From positions 1-64,000 of the forward strand of contig NZ_JAGGPF010000011.1 of the NCBI RefSeq assembly GCF_018613935.1: 64,000 nt of DNA, given 5' to 3'. The notes below the pieces were generated by a model. It saw nothing but the letters and a program-made list of their open reading frames with translations, was not told the origin of the DNA and searched no databases. Made by a program: the position numbers and the translations under genes. This stretch comes from Agromyces sp. ISL-38. GTDB taxonomy: Bacteria; Actinomycetota; Actinomycetes; Actinomycetales; Microbacteriaceae. How positions within the stretch are numbered: the stretch's first letter is position 1; every line of letters starts with the position of its first letter. Shown in pieces: positions 25,572-34,341 of the stretch.

Positions 25572-25766
25572 GCGATGGAGTAGCGCCGCGCGCCAGCGCG
25601 ACGCGTGCCTCGGTGATCGAGTAGCGCCGCCGCGGGCGACGCGTATCGAGATCACCATCGTGCACGTGCGGGCAGGATGGTTTCGATACGGCGCTGCGCG
25701 CCTACTCAACCACCGGACTCTGGGCAGGGTGGTTTCGATACGCGGCTGCGCCGCTACTCAACCACC
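25572..25766. repeat. Cluster of four REP-like palindromic repeats
   Basis: Four related units lie between the convergent pgm and amidase genes: a degenerate one at 25572-25606, then 25612-25655, 25676-25713 and 25728-25766. The best unit starts GGTGGTTTCGATACGCGG and ends CGCTACTCAACCACC; its ends are complementary, so each can fold into a hairpin. The second unit is in the inverted orientation (GGTGATCGAGTAGCG ... CGTATCGAGATCACC). The same family recurs at 45874-45906 and 51240-51340. Confidence 0.8.
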
Positions 25767-25770
25767 GGGG

Positions 25771-27051
25771 CTAGGTGAGCGAGAAGTAGGTGACGGAGCC
25801 GCCGCCGGTGGCAAGCGCCTCGTCGACGTCCCAGAAGTCGGCGTCCTTGGTGTGCCCGCCGACCCAGACCTTGGTTCCGGATTCGGTGTGCTCGACGCGC
25901 GTGACGACGGCCGTGTGGTCGCGGTCGCCGGAGGAATCCCAGTCGAACTGGGCGATGTCGCCCACCTTCACGAGTGATCGCTGCGAGTCGTCGAGCTCGG
26001 TCGCCCGCTCAGGGTGCGCGAGCACATAGTCGCGGAATGCGGTGGAGCTCCCCCACGCGCCACCCATCGCGCCGGTGCCGGCGTCGTAGTACCACTCGCC
26101 GTCCATCGCCCACCCCCGAGCGATGAGCGACTGGCTCACGAAGTTCGCGCAGTCGACACCGCTCAAGACGGTGTATTGCGCGGTGTTGTAACCGCTCCAG
26201 TAGGTGAGCACGTAGCCCACCTGCGCGTCGATGGCCGGGTTGGTCGTGTACGCGAGCGTGAGGGCGTGGGGCACGGACTGCGTCGACGCGTGCACGATGC
26301 CGGGGAGTTCGGTGGTGAGTGCGGTGGGCACGGATGCGCCGGCGGCCACGCTCGCGCCAGGCGCCTCGACGTCGACGGACTCGCCCGCGACATCCGCGAA
26401 TCGCACCTCGACGCTGCCGAGCGCGTTCTCGGCGACGGCCGGCACGGCGAACGTCACCTGGCTTGCATCGAGGGCGACGATCGCCGCGGGAACGCCGGCG
26501 ACGGTGACGGATGCCACCTGGTCGAGCTCTTCGCCGGTGACCGTGACCTGCGTGCCGCCGGTGAAGGGCACCTCGGCGACCGACAATCCGCTCGTGATCG
26601 TGGGGCCGTCGTGGGAGTCGATGACCGAGACGAGCTCGTCGACCGCCGCCGCTTCGGCAGGATCGACTGTTTCGGAGGCCGAGGCACCCGCGTCGCGAGC
26701 CGAGGCGACCGTCGTGGTGCCGTCGCCGGCGGATGCAGCGACCGCGCCGAACGCGCTCGCTCCCACGATCGCGACGGCGCAACCGAGTGCAAAGGAGCGG
26801 CGCATCCCGGATAACGACCGGCGATTGCGAACCGGGTCGGCACGATGGCGAGGCTCGCGCAGCGGCTCCGAAGTCGTCTCGGGTTCGGCCGGATTCACCG
26901 CGCTCGAGGCGTACGAATCGGCGGGAGCCGGGTCACCGAAGGAGGGGGACGAATCGGCGGGGGCCGCGTCGCCGAACGAGGGGTACGTGACGGAAGCGGG
27001 TTCACGGAAGGTCGAACGGCGGAGCGCGGGCAGCGTGAATTTCTCGAACAC
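25771..27051 (-). CDS. Secreted amidase-domain protein with IPT/TIG domain
   Basis: 426 residues from GTG 27051. A long N-terminal cytoplasmic or leader part contains two SPSFGD-P/A-APADS repeats and a basic RHRADPVRNRRS, then a membrane-spanning signal segment (about 84-108). Residues about 145-225 form an IPT/TIG Ig-like domain (GPTITSGLSVAEVPFTGGTQ, TVTGEEL). The C-terminal 170 residues are a putative amidase (Amidase_6, CHAP/NlpC-like) domain with the cysteine in GVDCANFVSQSL and the histidine in DRDHTAVVTRV. It probably cleaves peptidoglycan amide bonds outside the cell. The unusually long pre-signal region is notable. Confidence 0.78.
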   Translation of the reverse strand: MFEKFTLPALRRSTFREPASVTYPSFGDAAPADSSPSFGDPAPADSYASSAVNPAEPETTSEPLREPRHRADPVRNRRSLSGMRRSFALGCAVAIVGASAFGAVAASAGDGTTTVASARDAGASASETVDPAEAAAVDELVSVIDSHDGPTITSGLSVAEVPFTGGTQVTVTGEELDQVASVTVAGVPAAIVALDASQVTFAVPAVAENALGSVEVRFADVAGESVDVEAPGASVAAGASVPTALTTELPGIVHASTQSVPHALTLAYTTNPAIDAQVGYVLTYWSGYNTAQYTVLSGVDCANFVSQSLIARGWAMDGEWYYDAGTGAMGGAWGSSTAFRDYVLAHPERATELDDSQRSLVKVGDIAQFDWDSSGDRDHTAVVTRVEHTESGTKVWVGGHTKDADFWDVDEALATGGGSVTYFSLT

Positions 27052-27161
27052 GTGGGGGATCTCCGGTCGGCATTTCGGGGGACCGCGTTACCCCATCACG
27101 ACAGATTGTGAGGGAACCTCCTAAACGCTGGGAGAAGCGTGAGAGCGCGCTCACCCAATGA

Positions 27162-28544
27162 TCAGGCGGGCACGCTCGCACGCCGCAGCGCGAGCCGCAG
27201 CACGGCGATGACGAGCGGCGCGAGCACGATCATCGCCACCACGTTCACCACCGCGAAGCCGCCGATGCCGAGGATCACCCCCGAGAGGGCAGCGGATGCC
27301 GCCGCCGTCACGTTCATCGCGGCATCCGTCGCACCCTGCAACGGCACCCGGATCGACTGGTCGACCGACGTCGTGAGCAACGTCGAACCGCCGATGAGTC
27401 CGCACGACCAGCCGAGCCCGAGGAGCCCGAGCGCGACCGGCACGAGCAGCATGTCGTCGCCCGAGGCGAGGATGCCGACGAGCGCCGCCGCGAAGAGGAT
27501 TACCGCTCCGCCGACGATGACGCGCACCGGACCGACACGGTCGACGAGCCAGCCGACGATCGGGCTCGCGCCGTACATGCCGACCACGTGGATGCTGATG
27601 ACCACCCCGACGAGCGCGAGCGACAGTCCGTGGTCGGTCATGTGCACCGGCGTCATCACCATGACGCCGACCATCACCGTCTGCGAACAGACGATGGCGA
27701 GAACCGCGACCAGGGAGAGCGGGTTGCGCACCGCCGTGAGGAGCGCCTGCCAGGCGCCGACACGTTCGGCGACCGGGGCTTTCAGCGCGACGTCCGCCAC
27801 AGGCGTCTCATCGGCGACGTCTGCGCCCGGCACCTCTGCGGCCACCGGCGCTGCGCCGGCGACATCGGCGACCCCGTCGGGTGCGAGCGGTCCGTCATCG
27901 TCGGGGTCGGCGGCCGGCGCGCTCGTCGCGGCATCCGATGCGAGCGCTCCGGCCCGCGGCACCCGAAGGAGCGCGGCGACGAGCACCGTCGAGAGGCCGA
28001 ACACGGCACCCGAGAGCAGGAACGGCCCGACGAACGGGGGAAGCCCGAGCGCGCGGCCCAGGTCGTCGCCCGTTTCCGCGAGCAGTGGGCCTGCGACCGA
28101 ACCGAGGGTCGTCGCCCACAGCACGAGCGACATGGCGCGGGCCTCGAAACCGGGTGCAGCCACCTCTGTGGCCGCGAATCGCGCCTGCAGACCCGCGGCG
28201 GCTCCCGCACCGAACGCAGCGAGGGCGAGGAAGACGAGCGGAATCCATCCGAGCGCCGCCCCGGCGACGATGAGCACGGCGCCGACGAAGGCGAGCCCGT
28301 AGCCGGCCGCGAGCGCGACATGGCGGCCGGAGCGCACCGCGAGCCGCGCGAGCGGGATCGCCGAGAGCGCGGCCCCGAGGACGGTCGAGGACTGGGCCAT
28401 CCCAGCGAGCACGGCGGTGCCGGTGAGGTCTTTGGCGAGGAGCGCCGCGACCGCGACGCCGGATGCCACGCCGACACCCGCGAGTAGCTGGTTGACGATC
28501 AGCACTGCGAGCGAGACGCCGCGCCGCGGCATCCGTTCAGCCAT
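27162..28544 (-). CDS. MFS transporter
   Basis: 460 residues with twelve predicted membrane spans in two halves separated by an extended, acidic Ala/Pro/Asp loop (about 215-275). The first half has the GRHVALAAGY loop in the place of the usual MFS motif A; the second has GWLVDRVGPVRV. It resembles drug/metabolite efflux members without a specific match. The start ATG overlaps the stop of the upstream carboxypeptidase gene by eight bases, so the two are co-translated. Confidence 0.85.
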   Translation of the reverse strand: MAERMPRRGVSLAVLIVNQLLAGVGVASGVAVAALLAKDLTGTAVLAGMAQSSTVLGAALSAIPLARLAVRSGRHVALAAGYGLAFVGAVLIVAGAALGWIPLVFLALAAFGAGAAAGLQARFAATEVAAPGFEARAMSLVLWATTLGSVAGPLLAETGDDLGRALGLPPFVGPFLLSGAVFGLSTVLVAALLRVPRAGALASDAATSAPAADPDDDGPLAPDGVADVAGAAPVAAEVPGADVADETPVADVALKAPVAERVGAWQALLTAVRNPLSLVAVLAIVCSQTVMVGVMVMTPVHMTDHGLSLALVGVVISIHVVGMYGASPIVGWLVDRVGPVRVIVGGAVILFAAALVGILASGDDMLLVPVALGLLGLGWSCGLIGGSTLLTTSVDQSIRVPLQGATDAAMNVTAAASAALSGVILGIGGFAVVNVVAMIVLAPLVIAVLRLALRRASVPA

Positions 28545-29388
28545 AGTCGGGCGCTGCCGGGAGGCCGAAGAACTCTTCGAGGGTCACGACGCCAGTCTCG
28601 TGCATCTCGGTCGCGAGCGGCACCCCGACATAGCGGAAGTGCCACGGCTCGAACGAGTACCCGGTGACGTCGGTCTTGTCGGCCGCGTAGCGCAGGATGA
28701 AGCCGAAGCGCCAGGCATTGTCGCGCAGCCAGATTCCCTCGGGGGTATCGGCGAAGCACGCGGCGAGCGAGCACTCCCCCGACACCGCGCCGATGTCCAT
28801 GGTGAGGCCGGTCTGGTGCTCGCTGTAACCGGGCCGTGCAGTTAGCAGATCGTCGCCGTCGTAGATCTCCTCTTGGGCGCTGTACGACCGGTAGGCGCTG
28901 TTCGAGGCGAGCTCAAGACCCGCCTCGTCGGCAGCGGCCTGGAACATGGTCACGATCGCGTCAGCCGCCTCCTGCCGTAGCAGGGGATCCCACGTGTGCT
29001 CGACGGGCACGTCGACGAGGTCGGGCGGTTCGAAGTCGGGCGGGTTGAGCGGCCGCAGCTTGTTGACGACGACCCAGATGCTCATCGGATCGTCGAGTGA
29101 ATGAGCGGCCCGATCGAAGGTGTCGACGCTCGCCGCCGGCGGCGGTTCGGCCGGCGCGGGTCGCGAGGTCGGGGTCTTGGGGGCGTCGGATGCCGCGCCG
29201 GGGCCGGCAGCATCGCCGGTCGGATCGGCACCGGCGACGGCACCGATCACGACTGCGCTCGCGGCGATCAGCACGAGGCTCAGGGTGAGCGCCACCGCGA
29301 GGCGCCGGTTCTGCTTGACGCGACCGGACGACTCTCGACGCTCGCTTGCAGGCACGGTTTCGAGTGTACGCCCGCGGCCACGGAGCAC
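28537..29388 (-). CDS. D-alanyl-D-alanine carboxypeptidase (VanY/M15 family)
   Basis: 283 residues from ATG 29388 (GTG 29355 is an alternative start). One N-terminal membrane span (about 28-50), a Pro/Ala/Thr-rich linker, then an M15B domain with the zinc ligands in SEHQTGLTMDIG (His and Asp) and EPWHFRYVG (His), and the substrate motif SAYRSYSAQEEIY. It trims the terminal D-Ala from peptidoglycan stem peptides outside the membrane. It precedes and overlaps the MFS transporter gene, and is divergent from the sugar-uptake operon, so one of the LacI-type operators at 29425 could also act on its promoter. Confidence 0.9.
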   Translation of the reverse strand: MLRGRGRTLETVPASERRESSGRVKQNRRLAVALTLSLVLIAASAVVIGAVAGADPTGDAAGPGAASDAPKTPTSRPAPAEPPPAASVDTFDRAAHSLDDPMSIWVVVNKLRPLNPPDFEPPDLVDVPVEHTWDPLLRQEAADAIVTMFQAAADEAGLELASNSAYRSYSAQEEIYDGDDLLTARPGYSEHQTGLTMDIGAVSGECSLAACFADTPEGIWLRDNAWRFGFILRYAADKTDVTGYSFEPWHFRYVGVPLATEMHETGVVTLEEFFGLPAAPDYG

Positions 29389-29424
29389 TCAGCGCGGTCA
29401 TGTCCGGGTCACGGGTCAACAGAA

Positions 29425-29438
29425 TGAGAGCGCTCTCT
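29425..29438. promoter_or_regulatory. LacI-type operator 1
   Basis: TGAGAGCGCTCTCT, a near-perfect 14-base palindrome with the central CG of LacI-family operators, ends on the first base of the -35 hexamer TTGACA. It resembles the TGGGAGCGCTCCCA boxes bound by CebR-type regulators. The cognate regulator is probably the LacI gene at 34342-35370. Confidence 0.8.
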
Positions 29439-29467
29439 TGACATTGCGATTCATGCCTGCTTATCAT
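29438..29467 (+). promoter_or_regulatory. Promoter of the beta-glucoside uptake operon
   Basis: TTGACA at 29438-29443 and TATCAT at 29462-29467, separated by 18 bases, form a good sigma-70-type promoter. It is bracketed by the two palindromic operators, the second of which begins 14 bases after the -10 box, about where transcription would start. Confidence 0.75.
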
Positions 29468-29480
29468 CGGGGCTGCATCG

Positions 29481-29494
29481 TGAGAGCGCTCTCA
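29481..29494. promoter_or_regulatory. LacI-type operator 2
   Basis: TGAGAGCGCTCTCA is a perfect 14-base palindrome positioned at or just after the expected transcription start. It is the same sequence as operator 1 except for the last base, and the two centres are 56 bases apart, allowing roadblock or looping repression. Confidence 0.85.
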
Positions 29495-29555
29495 CCAAGT
29501 GGGTCGGCGCGTCCTCACGTGACCATTCCGACACCACGCACACAAGGGAGTGACC

Positions 29556-30830
29556 GTGAAGCTTTCACGACGCACTACGGCGATCGCAGCCATCGCAAGC
29601 GCCGCATCCATCGCCCTCATCACCGCCGGTTGTTCGCCGGCGGCCGACGCAGGCTCGGGCGGTGACGGCGAGATCGAGCTCACCGTCGCCACCTTCAACG
29701 ACTTCGGCTACACCGACGAGCTCCTCCAGGAGTACATGGACGCCAACCCCGGCGTCACGGTCGTGCAGAACAAGGCCGCGACCTCGAACGATGCGCGCGC
29801 CAACTACTTCCAGAAGCTCGGCAAGACGGGCCTCGCCGACGTCGAGGCGATCGAGGTGGACTGGCTGCCCGAGGTCATGCAGTACTCCGACCTCCTCGCC
29901 GAGGTGCCCTCCGACGTCACGGACCGCTGGCTCGACTGGAAGGTCGACGCCGCCACCGACGCCGACGGACGCCTCATCGGCTACGGCACCGACATCGGCC
30001 CCGAGGGCGTCTGCTACCGCTCCGACCTGTTCGCCGCGGCCGGCCTGCCGACCGACCGTACTGAGGTCGCCGCCCTGCTCGAGGGCGACTGGGCCAAGTA
30101 CTTCGAGGTCGGCGCACAGTACACCGCCGCCACCGGCAAGGCCTGGTTCGACTCCGCCGGCAGCACCTACCAGGGCATGATCAACCAGGTCGAGGCCGCC
30201 TACGAGGACCCCGACTCCGGTGACATCATCGCCGCCGACAACAGCGAGGTCGAGGACATCTACAACCAGGTGCTCGACGCGAGCGCGACGCAGTCCGCCC
30301 ACCTCGGACAGTGGAGCGACGACTGGTTCGCCGGCGTCGGCAACGGCGCCTACGCGACGATGCTCTGCCCGGGCTGGATGCTCGGCGTGATCTCGGGAAA
30401 CGCCGAGGGCGTGACCACGTGGGACGTCGCCGACGTCTTCCCGAACGGCGGCGGCAACTGGGGCGGCTCGTACCTCACGGTTCCGGCCAACGGCAAGCAC
30501 GTCGACGAGGCGCAGAAGCTCGCCGACTGGCTGACCGCGCCCGAGCAGCAGATCAAGGCGTTCGTCGCGGCGGGCACCTTCCCGAGCCAGACCGAGGCGT
30601 ACTCCGACACGGCGCTCACCGAGTTCACGAACGACTACTTCAACGGCGCACCGGTCGGTGAGATCTTCACCAACCGCGCGAAGGCCGTCGATGTGGCTCC
30701 GTTCAAGGGCGAGTTCTACTTCCAGGTCAACGACGCCATGCAGAAGGCCCTGACCCGTGTCGAGGACGGCACGCAGGACAAGCAGGCCTCGTGGGACCAG
30801 TGGGTCCAGGAAGTCGGCGCGATCGGCTGA
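29556..30830 (+). CDS. Sugar ABC transporter substrate-binding lipoprotein (CebE-like)
   Basis: 424 residues from GTG 29556, with AAGGGAG five bases upstream (GTG 29550 is in frame but overlaps that site). The signal peptide ends in the lipobox ITAGC, so the mature protein is lipid-anchored outside the membrane. The remainder is a family 1 extracellular solute-binding fold (ELTVATFNDFGYTDELLQEY, YGTDIGPEGVCYRSDLF, WLTAPEQQIKAF). The partners downstream are two permeases and a GH1 beta-glucosidase, so a beta-linked gluco-oligosaccharide such as cellobiose is the likely ligand. The ATPase is not encoded here; these systems usually use a shared MsiK-type ATPase. Confidence 0.9.
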   Translation: MKLSRRTTAIAAIASAASIALITAGCSPAADAGSGGDGEIELTVATFNDFGYTDELLQEYMDANPGVTVVQNKAATSNDARANYFQKLGKTGLADVEAIEVDWLPEVMQYSDLLAEVPSDVTDRWLDWKVDAATDADGRLIGYGTDIGPEGVCYRSDLFAAAGLPTDRTEVAALLEGDWAKYFEVGAQYTAATGKAWFDSAGSTYQGMINQVEAAYEDPDSGDIIAADNSEVEDIYNQVLDASATQSAHLGQWSDDWFAGVGNGAYATMLCPGWMLGVISGNAEGVTTWDVADVFPNGGGNWGGSYLTVPANGKHVDEAQKLADWLTAPEQQIKAFVAAGTFPSQTEAYSDTALTEFTNDYFNGAPVGEIFTNRAKAVDVAPFKGEFYFQVNDAMQKALTRVEDGTQDKQASWDQWVQEVGAIG

Positions 30831-30907
30831 GTGACCTCCGCGGTGGCCGGGGCGACCCGGCCACCGCGGAACCACCCGTGCACCGACCTGGAACCGAAGG
30901 AACGACT

Positions 30908-31912
30908 GTGACCTCGACCGCAACCGCCCCGCCGCCACCCGACATCCGGTCGGATGCGCCGGACACCGGCCCGTCCGCACGCACGCCCACGCGCCTCGCA
31001 TTCGGGCAGCGTCGCACCAAGTGGGACATGAAGCTGTCGCCGTACCTCTACATCTCGCCGTTCTTCATCCTCTTCATCGTGACCGGCCTGTTCCCCATCG
31101 GCTATACGGCCGTGATCTCCTTCATGGACTGGGACCTGGTGCGGGGCACCGGTGAGTTCATCGGCTTCGACCAGTACGTCTACGTGCTGACCCAGCCGAA
31201 GTTCTGGATCGCCCTGCGCAACACGTTCAGCATCTTCCTGCTCTCGAGCGTGCCCCAGCTGCTCCTCGCGATCTTCATCGCCGCGATGCTCGACCAGAAC
31301 ATCCGCGCGAAGACGTTCTGGCGCATGGGCGTGCTGCTCCCCTACGTGATGGCGCCCGTCGCCGTCGCCCTCATCTTCAGCAACATGTTCGGCGACAAGT
31401 ACGGCCTCGTGAACACGCTCCTGGCCGACCTCGGGATCCCCGCGGTGCCGTGGCACAGCGACGCCTTCGCGAGCCACATCGCGATCGCGACGATGGTGAA
31501 CTTCCGCTGGACGGGATACAACACCCTCATCCTCCTCGCCGCGATGCAGGCCATCCCGCGCGACTACTACGAGGCCGCCGCCATCGACGGCGCGAACAAG
31601 TTCCGCCAGTTCCTCGCGATCACGGTTCCGAGCCTCCGCCCGACGCTCATCTTCGTGATCATCACGTCGACGATCGGCGGCCTGCAGATCTTCGACGAGC
31701 CCCGCATGTACGACCAGTACGGCACCGGTGGCGCCGACTCGCAATGGCTGACCATCACCCTCTACCTCTACGACATCGGCTGGGGCCAGTGGAACTTCGG
31801 CCGCGCCGCCGCGCTCGCGTGGATCCTGTTCCTGATCATCCTCGCCATCGGCGTGATCAACCTGCTCGTCACCCGAAGACTGGTGCGCGACGAAGGGAGC
31901 GTGCGGCGATGA
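30908..31912 (+). CDS. Sugar ABC transporter permease (CebF-like)
   Basis: 334 residues from GTG 30908, with AAGGAA at 30897-30902. After a proline-rich cytoplasmic tail of about 45 residues there are six membrane spans; the EAA loop YYEAAAIDGANKFRQFLAITVPSL contacts the ATPase. This is the MalF-type component of a carbohydrate uptake transporter. Its stop overlaps the start of the second permease gene (ATGA at 31909), so the two are co-translated and form the heterodimeric channel. Confidence 0.9.
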   Translation: MTSTATAPPPPDIRSDAPDTGPSARTPTRLAFGQRRTKWDMKLSPYLYISPFFILFIVTGLFPIGYTAVISFMDWDLVRGTGEFIGFDQYVYVLTQPKFWIALRNTFSIFLLSSVPQLLLAIFIAAMLDQNIRAKTFWRMGVLLPYVMAPVAVALIFSNMFGDKYGLVNTLLADLGIPAVPWHSDAFASHIAIATMVNFRWTGYNTLILLAAMQAIPRDYYEAAAIDGANKFRQFLAITVPSLRPTLIFVIITSTIGGLQIFDEPRMYDQYGTGGADSQWLTITLYLYDIGWGQWNFGRAAALAWILFLIILAIGVINLLVTRRLVRDEGSVRR

Positions 31913-32817
31913 CCGCAACGAAGTCCATCCCCCCGGCCCCGGTCGACGATCGTGCATCGGATGCCGCGACCCGGCGCCGCGCCAAGGCTGTGCGCGGCTC
32001 GCGTCCCGGCTGGTTCGTCTACAGCGCCCTCGCGATCGTGCTCGGCTCGGCGATCTTCCCCTTCTACTGGTCGTTCCTGATCGGCTCCGGGGATGCCTCG
32101 ACCATTCGCGACCCGAACATGTCGTGGTGGCCCGGCGGCAACTTCCTCGACAATGCCCTCTCCGTCATCAACGACCCGGCCGTCAACTTCTGGCGGGCGC
32201 TCTGGAACTCGATCTTCAGCTCGGGTCTCATCGCGGCATCCGTCGTCTTCTTCTCGACGCTCGCGGGCTGGGCGTTCGCCAAGCTCCGCTTCCGCGGCGG
32301 CAGGTGGCTGCTCGTCTTCGTCGTCGCCACGATGGCGGTGCCCATGCAGCTCGGCGTGGTTCCGCTCTACATCCTGTTCGCCGACCTCGGCTGGACCGGC
32401 AACATCGGCGCGATCATCATCCCCGCGCTGACGAGCGCGTTCGGCGTGTTCTGGATGACCCAGTACCTGCAGCAGGCCGTGCCCGACGAACTCATCGAAG
32501 CCGCACGGGTCGACGGGGCGAGCTCGTTCCGCACGTTCCTCACCGTCGGCATGCCGGCGGCCCGCCCTGCCGCCGCGATGCTCGCCCTGTTCACCTTCGT
32601 CTCGGCGTGGAACAACTTCTTCTGGCCGTTCATCGTGCTCGACCGCAACGACCCGACGCTTCCCGTCGCGCTCTCGCTCCTGCAGTCGAACTACTTCGTC
32701 GACTACTCGATCGTGCTCGCCGGCGTGCTGCTGTCGACCATTCCCCTGCTCATCCTCTTCGCCTTCGCCGGCAAGCAGCTCGTCAGCGGCATCATGGCTG
32801 GAGCGGTGAAGGGATGA
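31909..32817 (+). CDS. Sugar ABC transporter permease (CebG-like)
   Basis: 302 residues with six membrane spans after a short basic N terminus. The EAA loop reads LIEAARVDGASSFRTFLTVGMP, and the family segment VAWNNFFWPFIVL-like (VSAWNNFFWPFIVL) is present near the C-terminal third. It is the MalG-type partner of the preceding permease. The stop codon overlaps the start ATG of the beta-glucosidase gene, continuing translational coupling through the operon. Confidence 0.9.
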   Translation: MTATKSIPPAPVDDRASDAATRRRAKAVRGSRPGWFVYSALAIVLGSAIFPFYWSFLIGSGDASTIRDPNMSWWPGGNFLDNALSVINDPAVNFWRALWNSIFSSGLIAASVVFFSTLAGWAFAKLRFRGGRWLLVFVVATMAVPMQLGVVPLYILFADLGWTGNIGAIIIPALTSAFGVFWMTQYLQQAVPDELIEAARVDGASSFRTFLTVGMPAARPAAAMLALFTFVSAWNNFFWPFIVLDRNDPTLPVALSLLQSNYFVDYSIVLAGVLLSTIPLLILFAFAGKQLVSGIMAGAVKG

Positions 32818-34337
32818 CCATCGACCTCGGAGACAACCGCACCATGACCGACACCGACACCATCACCACGGGCGAAGCCGTCACCGGCCGGTCGTTCCCG
32901 TCCGAATTCCTGTTCGGCGCCGCGACCGCGGCGTTCCAGATCGAAGGTGCCGCGTTCGAGGACGGCCGGACCGCGTCGATCTGGGACGCCTTCTGCCGAG
33001 TGCCGGGCGCCGTCGTGAACGCCGACAACGGCGATGTCGCGTGTGATCACTACCACCGGATGCCGCAGGATGTCGCCCTGATGCAGCGCCTCGGACTGCA
33101 GACCTACCGGTTCTCGACATCGTGGTCCCGCGTGCGCCCCGACGGCGGACCCGTGAACCCGCAGGGCATCGACTTCTACTCCCGGCTCGTCGACGAGCTG
33201 CTCGGCGCCGGCATCAAGCCGTGGCTGACCCTGTACCACTGGGACCTGCCGCAGGCGCTCGAGGAGAAGGGCGGCTGGGCGAACCGCGACACCGCGTTCC
33301 TGTTCCGCGACTACGCGCTCGACATGCACGAGGCGCTCGGCGACCGGATCGACGTGTGGACGACGCTCAACGAGCCGTGGTGCTCGTCATTCCTGAGCTA
33401 CACGGGCGGCGCGCATGCTCCCGGGCGTCAGGATGTCGCGGCCGGGCTCGCCGCCGGCCACCACCTGCTGCTCGCCCACGGACTCGCCGTGCAGGCGCTG
33501 CGCGAGCGCGACCCCGGGCTCGAGCTCGGCATCACGCTCAACCTCACCGTCGCCAAGCCGGTCGACCCGACGAGACCCGGCGACCTCGATGCAGCCCGAC
33601 GCATCGACGGCCAGTTCAACCGGTTCTTCCTCGACCCGATCTTCCTCGGTGCCTACGCCGACGACCTGATGGCGGATGTCGGTCACCTCGGCCTCGACGC
33701 GGTCGTGCAGCCCGGCGACCTCGAGGTGATCTCGACGCCCATCGACACCCTTGGCGTGAACTACTACCACGGCGAGCTCGTGAGCGACCGGCCCGCCGAG
33801 CACCCGCTGCTCGCCGACGCGCCGACCGACCGACCGACGCGATCGCCGTATCCGGCGGCCGGCGGGGTCTTCAACCATCCCCAGGGCCTGCCCCTCACGG
33901 CGATGGAGTGGGAGGTGCAGCCCGACGGCCTGCGCGAGCTCCTCGTGCGCGTGCAGCGGGACTACGCGGCATCCGCCGGCGTCCGTCTCTACGTGACCGA
34001 GAACGGTGCCGCCTATGACGATGTCATCGCGAGCGACGGCCGCGTGCACGATACGGAGCGCGCGGACTTCCTCGAGGCGCATCTCGGCGCGATCCTCGAT
34101 GCCGTCGACGAGGGCGTGCCGGTGCACGGCTACTTCTACTGGTCGCTCATGGACAACTTCGAGTGGGCGTGGGGCTACGACAAGCGCTTCGGCCTCGTGC
34201 GGGTGGACTACGACACGCAGGAGCGCACGGTGAAGGACAGCGGGCTCGCCTACGCGTCGATCATCCGCAATCGGGCGCTCCCCCGAGCTTTGGCCACCGG
34301 ACGACCCACCGATCGAGCCGCCTCGGAAATAGACTGA
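32814..34337 (+). CDS. Beta-glucosidase, glycoside hydrolase family 1
   Basis: 507 residues from ATG 32814 (ATG 32844 is an in-frame alternative). GH1 signatures run from FLFGAATAAFQIEGAAFEDGR at the start through the acid/base glutamate in TLNEPW (Glu187) to the nucleophile in YVTENGAAYDD (Glu396) and the aglycone-site YWSLMDNFEWAWGYDKRFG. There is no signal peptide, so it acts in the cytoplasm on imported disaccharides, releasing glucose from cellobiose or aryl-beta-glucosides. It is coupled to the permeases and followed four bases later by the regulator gene. Confidence 0.93.
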   Translation: MTIDLGDNRTMTDTDTITTGEAVTGRSFPSEFLFGAATAAFQIEGAAFEDGRTASIWDAFCRVPGAVVNADNGDVACDHYHRMPQDVALMQRLGLQTYRFSTSWSRVRPDGGPVNPQGIDFYSRLVDELLGAGIKPWLTLYHWDLPQALEEKGGWANRDTAFLFRDYALDMHEALGDRIDVWTTLNEPWCSSFLSYTGGAHAPGRQDVAAGLAAGHHLLLAHGLAVQALRERDPGLELGITLNLTVAKPVDPTRPGDLDAARRIDGQFNRFFLDPIFLGAYADDLMADVGHLGLDAVVQPGDLEVISTPIDTLGVNYYHGELVSDRPAEHPLLADAPTDRPTRSPYPAAGGVFNHPQGLPLTAMEWEVQPDGLRELLVRVQRDYAASAGVRLYVTENGAAYDDVIASDGRVHDTERADFLEAHLGAILDAVDEGVPVHGYFYWSLMDNFEWAWGYDKRFGLVRVDYDTQERTVKDSGLAYASIIRNRALPRALATGRPTDRAASEID

Positions 34338-34341
34338 CCGT

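Noticed and set aside
25572..25766. CRISPR array
   Set aside because: The units are palindromic, unequal in length and spacing, and in both orientations, with no cas genes in the window.
29565..31001. Long minus-strand open frame opposite the sugar-binding lipoprotein
   Set aside because: Antisense shadow of a well-supported lipoprotein gene; its Val/Gly/Asp-rich composition is the complement of the codon bias.
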